DNA from: Phocaeicola sp.
GTDB lineage: Bacteria; Bacteroidota; Bacteroidia; Bacteroidales; Bacteroidaceae
Assembly (NCBI GenBank): GCA_022764505.1
Contig: JALEQJ010000053.1
Span: 1 to 64,000, forward strand
DNA length: 64,000 nt
Direction of reading: 5' to 3'
A program made the translations under genes and the position numbers. The notes under the pieces are model-generated. The model was not told where the DNA came from, made no database searches, and saw only the letters and a program-made list of their open reading frames with translations. Below, piece by piece: positions 56,758-64,000 of this stretch; positions within the stretch are counted from its first letter, which is position 1, and every line of letters begins with the position of its first letter.

Positions 56758-58368
56758 ATGAAGAAACAAATTTTATTCTCAATAGCACTCCTCACTACAG
56801 GAGTTACTTATGCACAAACTTCTTACGATGCTGCGAAGTACACCCATCAAGAACTCAATGGAACTGCACGCTACGTGGGTATGGGAGGAGCTATGGGTGC
56901 ATTAGGAGCAGACCTCAGTACCATGGGCAGCAACCCGGCAGGTATTGGATTATTCCGTAGCAGCACAGCTTCTTTGACTTTCGGTCTGAACAGTACTCAG
57001 AACAAAGCAGACTTTATGGGTACACAAATCACACAGAACAAAACCAGAATGTCTTTTGACCAAGTGGGATTTGTCTCCTCTACACACGTAGGAAATAGAA
57101 GCAATGTACGCTTTTTCAACTTTGGCTTTAACTACCAAAAACGCAATAACCTCAACAATGTATTCCACTCTGCCGGCGTTTATCCCAATGGCTACTCACA
57201 AACAGTACAAATGGGGAATATGATGGCAGATATAGGCATTACGGAAGATGAATTCAATAAAATTTACGACTACGAGAAAGGTGTCAGCCCTGCAGGCAAC
57301 AATCCTTATCTAATAGATCGCTACCCTTATTTGGGTGTAATGGGAATCCGTACCGGATTGGTGTCTTTACCCAAAACAGGCACAGCTCTCAAAGCTTTCC
57401 AAGCAGATAAGTTTGCTTATGAATCTACAGAAACAGGTGGCATACAGCAGTTTGATGTGAATATCTCTACCAATCTTAATGACCGCGTGTATTTAGGTGC
57501 TACAATAGGTGCTTACTACATAGACTACAAACGCTCTACTTTCTACAAAGAAGCTATCTACGATGGAAAACAACTCTCCAATGGTGGATTTGAGATAGAA
57601 GGCGCATACCGAATACTGAATGATCTCAAGACAGAAGGTACAGGATTGGATATTAAATTAGGAGCTATATTCCGTCCAATAGAAGATTCACCATTCCGAT
57701 TAGGTGTAGCCATACATACTCCTACATGGTACCAACTACAGGATACCTACTCTACTTTTATGGAAAGTGATATAGAATATAAAGATACACCCAAAACAGA
57801 AAGGAGACAAATAGGAGAAGCTACCTACGACTACACAAATGGCGACAATCTTCGTGAATATCGTCTGACAACTCCTTGGAAATTCAATGTAAGTGCCGGT
57901 ACTATAGTAGGAGGTATTATGGCTATAGGAGCAGAATATGAACTGGCAGATTACTCTACAGCAAGCCTCAAGTACAATGATGGAGTCCCAATGACACATC
58001 AAAATGATGTAATCAAAAGTACACTCAATGCTGTACATACCTTCAAAGTAGGATTAGAAACACGCTTAACACCAGAGTTTGCTATCCGTGCAGGTTATAA
58101 CTACACTTCTGCCCTCTTCAAGAAAGGTGCATACAAAGTATTGGACACAAATGATATGCGCACAGACACAGAATTTAGTAACACTTTCGCAAGAAATACA
58201 TTCACACTCGGTGCCGGCTATAGTGGAAAGCGTTTCTATGCAGACCTTGCATACAAATATGACACTACAAAGAGCGACTTCTACACCTTCAGCAGTGATG
58301 CACTCGCAGCTACAAAGGTAACCACAGACCGTCATCAAGTACTCTGTACTTTAGGACTACGTTTCTAA
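56758..58368 (+). CDS. OmpP1/FadL-family outer-membrane protein
   Basis: A 536-residue barrel protein with a signal peptide (ending TGVTYAQ). The FadL/OmpP1 N-terminal hatch signature is clear: YVGMGGAMGALGADLSTMG, then SNPAGIGLFRSS. Long strands follow and the chain ends with the barrel-terminal phenylalanine of LGLRF. FadL-type porins pass hydrophobic substrates; the substrate here is unknown. It lies 100 bases after the Tyr/Trp/Gly-rich gene and could share its promoter. The terminator follows 40 bases beyond the stop. Confidence 0.85.
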   Translation: MKKQILFSIALLTTGVTYAQTSYDAAKYTHQELNGTARYVGMGGAMGALGADLSTMGSNPAGIGLFRSSTASLTFGLNSTQNKADFMGTQITQNKTRMSFDQVGFVSSTHVGNRSNVRFFNFGFNYQKRNNLNNVFHSAGVYPNGYSQTVQMGNMMADIGITEDEFNKIYDYEKGVSPAGNNPYLIDRYPYLGVMGIRTGLVSLPKTGTALKAFQADKFAYESTETGGIQQFDVNISTNLNDRVYLGATIGAYYIDYKRSTFYKEAIYDGKQLSNGGFEIEGAYRILNDLKTEGTGLDIKLGAIFRPIEDSPFRLGVAIHTPTWYQLQDTYSTFMESDIEYKDTPKTERRQIGEATYDYTNGDNLREYRLTTPWKFNVSAGTIVGGIMAIGAEYELADYSTASLKYNDGVPMTHQNDVIKSTLNAVHTFKVGLETRLTPEFAIRAGYNYTSALFKKGAYKVLDTNDMRTDTEFSNTFARNTFTLGAGYSGKRFYADLAYKYDTTKSDFYTFSSDALAATKVTTDRHQVLCTLGLRF

Positions 58369-58407
58369 CACAGGCTACAACACAAAAACTAACTTCATAT
58401 ATTCAAG

Positions 58408-58446
58408 AAAAGGCTGTGGCAAATATTTATTTGCCACAGCCTTTTT
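58408..58446 (+). terminator. Terminator of the FadL-like gene
   Basis: A 13-bp perfect stem (GGCTGTGGCAAAT and its complement) around a TATT-type loop is followed by a T5 run. Its stem sequence matches that of the fhs terminator at 3966-3995. Confidence 0.85.
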
Positions 58447-58549
58447 GCTAAACTTCATACTATATCAATGAATATATAGGACTTACGTTAATTAAACCGA
58501 AGCAATAAAAATAATTTCTCATAAAAGATTACAGATATAGCTATTCGGC

Positions 58550-58557
58550 TAACTTTG
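58550..58557 (+). promoter_or_regulatory. Putative -7 box of the alpha-2-macroglobulin gene
   Basis: TAACTTTG, 17 bases upstream of the ATG at 58575; leader of about 10 nt. Confidence 0.6.
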
Positions 58558-58574
58558 TAGAAAATGCTATCCAA

Positions 58575-61500
58575 ATGAAAACAAAGAAATACCTCTTGGC
58601 ATGGGTTTGCCTACTATTTTATGCTATCACCATGAACGCACAATCTTATAACACACTTTGGCAAGAAGCAGATAACTTGTCAAAAAAAGACCACCCTCGC
58701 AGCCTTATCAAGGTGTACAAACAAATAGAAGACAAGGCTATCAAGGAAAAACAAATGCCTCAATTGCTCAAAGCCTATTTGAGCCGTCTGCAAGTACAAA
58801 AAGCGATTTCGCCGGATTCTACAGAAAATCCTCTCCCTTTATTGGAAAAATGGAAAAAAGAAAGCAAGTCAGCCTTAGATAAGGCTGTGCTAAACTTCAT
58901 ACAAGGAGCGTATATAGGTCAATTAGGAATAGGTAGGACTCCTTTTGAGAAAATACGTCCTTATTTCAAGCAAGCATTAGAAGACAAAGACCTACTCAGA
59001 AAGACCTCTGCCACAACTTATACACCACTAAGTTGTAGCCAAAAGCTAAGTCAAGTCTTCTTGGAGGACAATTTCTTGGATTTATTGGTCAAACAAATCA
59101 TCTACCACACACTCCACTTTGGGAATCAAAAGCGAATAGAAAGATTGAAAGAGTGTACCGGCTATTACGATATGCTCATTCAATACTATGATGCACAAAA
59201 TGACAAAGAGAAAGCAGACTTCACACGCTATATCAAGCAAGATTTCCTATACAATGAAGATGAGTTCTTACTGGAAAAGAACCCACAAAATACTATAGCA
59301 TATATACAGTGGCTTACTGATATGTATACACAGTACAAAGGAAAATCTATGGGTTTTATTTTGGCAGACAAGTTAATAGATCGCTACATTAATCAAGGAG
59401 TATACACGTCTGCTATGCAATATATAGAGGAAAACCTACAGTTCTCCCCTTCCGAAGAGTACAAAAAACGTTTCTTATACCAAAAATCTATCATCACTAC
59501 ACCATACATACAGGCTGTAGTAGAGTATGGATACCCCCAAACAAAGGGAAAGATAACCCTTTGGCATAAAAACATACAACAAGTATCATTACATTGGTAC
59601 AAGCTACCCTACGATGCTGTAACCATAGAAAAACTACGCAGACAAGGCACTCAAGAAATAGAAAAGATAGTAAAACAACTACAGCCCATTGTCTACACTT
59701 TCCACCTCACACCGCCTACAGACTACAAAACCAAGGTAAGTAAAGAGGATTTCGTCTATCCGGAAGCAGGACATTATTGGGTGAAAACAGTGGTAGATGG
59801 TGTAGAAATAGAATCTGAAAACCAACTACTCTCTTTATCACCCTACACTTTCATTGAACAGGCTATAGATCCTAAAATGAAAATAATGGAATACACGCTG
59901 ATTGATCAAGGTAGCGGTATACCTATTACCCACGCTCCATGGGTTCTTTATGATGCCGACTCCATAAAAGAGATAGCAAGTAGTGTTCCTACCAAACAAG
60001 GCACACTTGCCTATATATGGAACAAGAAAGAAGATACTCTATTGGCGCAAATCAAAGATGGCACAAATAGCACTAACCTCCAGACCATCTCCGCACCTTA
60101 CAACTATTATAGCGATGATGACAAGGAGGACAAAGAGGAAATCATAGAGATTTACACAGACAGAGGTGTATATCGTCCCGGACAAACCGTACACGTTACA
60201 GGTATTGCCTTTTATGCCATAGACGATATAAGAAAAGTAAATACAGACAGAACTTTCACTTTATCATTCAGAGATACCAATCACAAAGAATTAGAGAAAA
60301 AAAACATTACCACAGATGAGTTTGGTGCTTTTTCTACCACTTTCTCTATCCCCAAAGATGTACTCAATGGCACATTCACCATCAGGTGTGATGATGGAAG
60401 AGCCTCTATACAAGTAGAAGAATACAAATTACCTACTTTTGAGGTTGCATTGACTCCTTACGAGGGCAGTTACACATGGGGTGATAGTATAAAGATAACA
60501 GGCAAAGCAATGCTATTGAGTGGTGCACCTGTAAGAGAAGGACGTGTAAGTTATAAAATCCACCAAGAACATATTCCTATGTGGAGTTATTATGACAGAG
60601 AAGGATTCTGCCAAACACTCCTGAAAGAAGGTACTACCAAGACCAATGCAGATGGTACTTTCCAAGTACCTATAATCTTCCCTACCAAAGAAAAAGACAG
60701 AGGCAGAAGAACACGAGGTACTCGCTATGCCTTAGAAGTAACAGTAACAGATATTGCAGGAGAAAGTCATCAAATATCGGAAGTGTATTACATCGGCAAG
60801 TATGCGTACTCTCCACAAATAAGAAGACTACCCGCTACCATCAATAAAGAGAATATTCCTACTTCCATCACCTTAGGAAATTATAATTTAAGTGATGTCT
60901 TAGTGAAGAATACCACCATAGTTTGGGAAATAAGAAAGACTGTTAAAAAAACACCTGAAAAAACTCCTTTTCCCTACTTCGAAGAAGACCTTTCTGAAAC
61001 AGGAAGCGAAGAAAATTCTATCAAGGGAGATTTGATACTTCAAGGAGAAATCTCTTCCGGAGATAGCATAGATGCACTTACCTTGAAAGGTCTTCCCTCC
61101 GGGGAGTACACACTATGGGCATATACCAAAGATGAGCAAGAGAATTATGTGGAAGCAAGGTTTGTACTCTTCTCTCCCAAAGACAAAAAAAGTCCTGTAG
61201 AGGAACCATTGTGGGTATATTCACAACAAAGCACTTTCAGTGAAACACAACCCATAGAGTACCAATTAGGTGTGCAAGAAAAAGATGCTTATATCTTCTG
61301 TTATGTCTACAGTGCAGGGAAACGAGTAGAAAGTACCGTTATCAGGATCAGCCAAGAGATGAAATCATTCCGTCTTCCTTATAAAAAGGAATATGGAAAG
61401 GCAGTACACATCATTTGGGGATTTATGAAACAAGGCCAATGGTACCAAAAAGAGAACGTCTACACTTACGTCGTTCCCGAAAAGCAACTGAAACTCAAAT

Positions 61501-64000
61501 GGGAAACGTTCCGTGATAAACTACGTCCCGGCGACAGAGAAGAATGGATACTTTCTATTGCTGACAAAGATGGAAAACCAGTAGACGCACGTATGCTGGC
61601 TACTATGTATGATAGTGCATTGGACGCAATACGTCCTTATAGTTGGAAGTTCTCTCTGCAATATCCACGCTATACACCTTATGTCCGCATTGATGCAAAT
61701 CTCACATCTCCCATAGAAATCTATTGGAAAAAAACTTTAGAAAAAGTGCATTCACCTTACAGTTTCCATAGATTACTCTCGTATAGCTACTTGGAACTTC
61801 CACTTTATCATGAAGAGTATGATCTTGATCTTTTCCAAAATTATGATGACCCTCCCGGTATATTAACTGTACCAATGGCATTGGAAGAGATAGTGGTAAC
61901 ACGTGCACCTCTAAGAGCGAAAATGACAGAAGACAGTATGGAAGAAGCGGCAGACGAGGACGAAGAAGAAAGTACATCTACAGAAAACAAATCTATGCTT
62001 CGCACCAATTTCTCAGAAAATGCATTCTTTTCTCCACAACTCAGAACAGATGCACAAGGAAGAGTAAAGATAGCTTTCACTATGCCGGAGTCCCTCACAC
62101 GCTGGAAATTCCAAGCATTGGCACATACCAAAGATATGGACTATGGAAAAATGGAAAGCTTTGTTACTACCTCCAAAGAGTTTATGGTACAGCCCAATTT
62201 ACCACGTTTCCTCCGTGTAGGCGATAAGGGGAATATAGTCGCCTCACTCGTGAATCTATCCAATAAGTCCATACAGGGAAAGGCAACTTTATCCCTCATA
62301 GATCCAGCCACAGACAAAGTGCTACATACAGCTACAGCAGATTTCCACGTAGCAGAGAATGGTACAAGCAGCATATCTTTCCCATGCGATACACAAGAGG
62401 ATTGGGGAGGTGTAGTGATTTGTAAAATCACAGCAGAAGGAAATAATTTCTCCGATGGCGAACAACGCTTCCTCCCTATCCTCTCCAATAAGCAATGGGT
62501 TATGGAAACACGTCCATTCCAAATAATAGGAGAAGGTAAAGAAACGATAAACATAGAGGGCATATTCGGAGAAGAACCACAAACAGCACAACATAAGCAT
62601 CTCACCGTAGAATTGGCGGCTAATGCCGGTTGGTATGCAATCCAATCTCTACCACTTTCAGCAGAACATAGAGGAGATGATGTATTCTCATGGACAGCAT
62701 CTTATTTTGGTAATGCGCTCTCTCAGAAGATACTCAAAGAACAACCCAAACTACGTACTACTTTGGAAGCTTGGAGTTTATCACCTACAGACAAAGAGCA
62801 ATGGTGGAGCAAGTTGGAACAAAACCCAGAGCTGAAAGAGATTGCCTTGGAACAATCTCCTTGGTTACAAGAAGCTAAGAATGAAAGTAGTAGACAAAGA
62901 GCCTTGGCTGATTTCTTCCAAGAAAATCATTTACGTCTGCAACAAGACAAAGCATTGCGCAGTATTCTTGCTTTACAGCAAACAGATGGCTCTTTCTCTT
63001 GGTTCCCCGGTATGAAAGGAAATCATACGGCTACGCTACAAATTTGTTTATTAGTAGCACGATTACAGTATTTGGGAGCAGATATGGAAGAAGATTTATC
63101 TTCCGCCTACAAAAAAGCAATACAATACATTGAGAGAGAACTCAAAGAAGATTATTTGCAAGAATTAGCAGAAAACAAGAAAAGAGGAAATAACCCATTA
63201 TATGTTCCGGAGCAAGTACTCAATTTCCTCTACATTTCTGCTATAGATCCTCAAGTCCGTGCGCAAGCAGATCAAAAGATGGTACAATACTATCTACAAA
63301 AGATACAGAAGCAATCTTCTCCTTTCACTATCTACGGGAAAGCCAATATCACCATTATTATGCAGGCGTATGGTTTGGAAAAGAAAGCTACAGAACTCCT
63401 GCGTTCTATAGAAGAATATAGCGTGTATCGCCCGGATATGGGAAGATATTTTGATACAGCCAAAGCCCTATATGGTTGGAGAAGCTATAAACTCCCTACA
63501 CAAATAGCAGCATTGGAGGCTATTCATAGACTGAAGAACGATCCAAAAACAGTAGGAGAAATGCAATTATGGTTACTCAAACAGAAGCAAGTGCAATCTT
63601 GGGGAGATCCTGTAGTAACAGCAGAAGCTATTTATGCCCTCTTATTGGGCAATAGCACACTCACTGCGCAAGGAAGTATGCAGGCACACTGGGACGATAA
63701 GGTAGTCAGCTCAAGCCATAATCCTTTGGGATATACCAAAGAAAGCTTCACCACAGCACCTTCCGATGATAAAATCATAATAGAGAAGACCGGTGAAAGT
63801 ACCGGTTGGGGAGCTGTTTTTGCACAATACCAAACCACTATAGATAAGGTTCAGGCTACACAAGGAGAAGGCATACAAATAAATCGTGAATACCTCAAAG
63901 ATGGCATAGCCATTACTCCCGAAACACAGTTGCATATAGGAGATAAAATCACTGTAAAAATTACCTTAACCGTAGATAGAGATATGGATTTTGTTCAAGT
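58575..64000 (+). CDS. Alpha-2-macroglobulin-family protein, truncated by the window edge
   Basis: The frame opens at the ATG at 58575 and runs 1,808 codons to the window edge without a stop. The signal peptide is residues 1-22 (ITMNAQ). A long helical N-terminal part (to about 330) is followed by MG2-type beta-sandwiches with TDRGVYRPGQTVHVTG near residue 527. The hinge segment LEEIVVTRAPL is near 1105. The A2M domain reads ENAFFSPQLRTDAQGRVKIAF, then MPESLTRWKFQALAHTKD, near 1141. The thioester-domain helices follow. The CxEQ thioester motif is absent: the equivalent site reads AEHRGDDVFSWTASYFGNAL. It is likely exported to the envelope. Typical family length is about 1,900 residues, so little is missing. 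Confidence 0.9.
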   Translation, partial: MKTKKYLLAWVCLLFYAITMNAQSYNTLWQEADNLSKKDHPRSLIKVYKQIEDKAIKEKQMPQLLKAYLSRLQVQKAISPDSTENPLPLLEKWKKESKSALDKAVLNFIQGAYIGQLGIGRTPFEKIRPYFKQALEDKDLLRKTSATTYTPLSCSQKLSQVFLEDNFLDLLVKQIIYHTLHFGNQKRIERLKECTGYYDMLIQYYDAQNDKEKADFTRYIKQDFLYNEDEFLLEKNPQNTIAYIQWLTDMYTQYKGKSMGFILADKLIDRYINQGVYTSAMQYIEENLQFSPSEEYKKRFLYQKSIITTPYIQAVVEYGYPQTKGKITLWHKNIQQVSLHWYKLPYDAVTIEKLRRQGTQEIEKIVKQLQPIVYTFHLTPPTDYKTKVSKEDFVYPEAGHYWVKTVVDGVEIESENQLLSLSPYTFIEQAIDPKMKIMEYTLIDQGSGIPITHAPWVLYDADSIKEIASSVPTKQGTLAYIWNKKEDTLLAQIKDGTNSTNLQTISAPYNYYSDDDKEDKEEIIEIYTDRGVYRPGQTVHVTGIAFYAIDDIRKVNTDRTFTLSFRDTNHKELEKKNITTDEFGAFSTTFSIPKDVLNGTFTIRCDDGRASIQVEEYKLPTFEVALTPYEGSYTWGDSIKITGKAMLLSGAPVREGRVSYKIHQEHIPMWSYYDREGFCQTLLKEGTTKTNADGTFQVPIIFPTKEKDRGRRTRGTRYALEVTVTDIAGESHQISEVYYIGKYAYSPQIRRLPATINKENIPTSITLGNYNLSDVLVKNTTIVWEIRKTVKKTPEKTPFPYFEEDLSETGSEENSIKGDLILQGEISSGDSIDALTLKGLPSGEYTLWAYTKDEQENYVEARFVLFSPKDKKSPVEEPLWVYSQQSTFSETQPIEYQLGVQEKDAYIFCYVYSAGKRVESTVIRISQEMKSFRLPYKKEYGKAVHIIWGFMKQGQWYQKENVYTYVVPEKQLKLKWETFRDKLRPGDREEWILSIADKDGKPVDARMLATMYDSALDAIRPYSWKFSLQYPRYTPYVRIDANLTSPIEIYWKKTLEKVHSPYSFHRLLSYSYLELPLYHEEYDLDLFQNYDDPPGILTVPMALEEIVVTRAPLRAKMTEDSMEEAADEDEEESTSTENKSMLRTNFSENAFFSPQLRTDAQGRVKIAFTMPESLTRWKFQALAHTKDMDYGKMESFVTTSKEFMVQPNLPRFLRVGDKGNIVASLVNLSNKSIQGKATLSLIDPATDKVLHTATADFHVAENGTSSISFPCDTQEDWGGVVICKITAEGNNFSDGEQRFLPILSNKQWVMETRPFQIIGEGKETINIEGIFGEEPQTAQHKHLTVELAANAGWYAIQSLPLSAEHRGDDVFSWTASYFGNALSQKILKEQPKLRTTLEAWSLSPTDKEQWWSKLEQNPELKEIALEQSPWLQEAKNESSRQRALADFFQENHLRLQQDKALRSILALQQTDGSFSWFPGMKGNHTATLQICLLVARLQYLGADMEEDLSSAYKKAIQYIERELKEDYLQELAENKKRGNNPLYVPEQVLNFLYISAIDPQVRAQADQKMVQYYLQKIQKQSSPFTIYGKANITIIMQAYGLEKKATELLRSIEEYSVYRPDMGRYFDTAKALYGWRSYKLPTQIAALEAIHRLKNDPKTVGEMQLWLLKQKQVQSWGDPVVTAEAIYALLLGNSTLTAQGSMQAHWDDKVVSSSHNPLGYTKESFTTAPSDDKIIIEKTGESTGWGAVFAQYQTTIDKVQATQGEGIQINREYLKDGIAITPETQLHIGDKITVKITLTVDRDMDFVQ

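Overview
The window reads as a chromosomal segment of a Bacteroidales bacterium, most likely Porphyromonas or a close relative. Evidence for this includes many TAnnTTTG-type -7 promoter boxes with few Shine-Dalgarno sites, an RprX/RprY two-component pair, SusC-like TonB receptors, a DUF5686 outer-membrane protein, a pyrB-pyrI pair, VanZ-like and DUF368 proteins, and cobalamin genes fused in pairs. Species assignment is inference. I see no insertion sequence, prophage or CRISPR array, so this is mostly core genome with small accessory patches.

Layout. 0.1-3.7 kb: a patatin/beta-barrel outer-membrane lipase, a HigB-HigA-type toxin-antitoxin pair with a likely operator, and a decayed gene. 4-5.7 kb: fhs. 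5.8-8.8 kb: a TPP-riboswitch operon of a TonB receptor and thiamine pyrophosphokinase. 9-10.4 kb: pyrBI. 10.7-13.3 kb: a DUF5686 protein. 13.6-15.1 kb: dnaA. 15.1-17.4 kb: rprXY. 17.6-21.8 kb: a glycosyltransferase, mtaB and dnaX. 22.1-26.9 kb: topA-aroK-speA. 27-28 kb: an ECF-type sigma factor and a candidate anti-sigma. 28-29.3 kb: a lipoprotein, a broken partial copy of it, a strongly structured RNA with its own promoter and terminator, and tRNA-His. 29.5-36.1 kb: a glycosyltransferase, radC, a GIN-domain lipoprotein, bioB, tpx, a DUF368 transporter and a pyridoxal kinase. 36.3-36.5 kb: tRNA-Cys and tRNA-Lys. 36.7-37.7 kb: asd. 37.8-47.4 kb: a cobalamin-riboswitch operon encoding a TonB receptor, an exported CbiK chelatase and four fusion proteins that carry most of the anaerobic corrin-ring pathway. 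47.5-52.4 kb: lysS-gpsA-pgi and a HAD phosphatase. 52.5-58.4 kb: a VanZ-like protein, gyrB, a Tyr/Trp/Gly-rich secreted protein and a FadL-like porin. 58.6 kb to the end: an alpha-2-macroglobulin-family protein that runs off the window.

Two nutrient systems stand out. Thiamine and corrinoid/tetrapyrrole uptake are each led by a TonB receptor behind the matching riboswitch, with the processing enzymes downstream. The least explained items are the roughly 220-nt structured RNA at 28.96-29.18 kb, two families of intergenic repeats (at 3.8/32.3 kb and at 21.9/33.5/53.1 kb), and a recurring terminator hairpin sequence. Positions of promoters, terminators and RNA structures come from reading the sequence by eye, without folding or search software.
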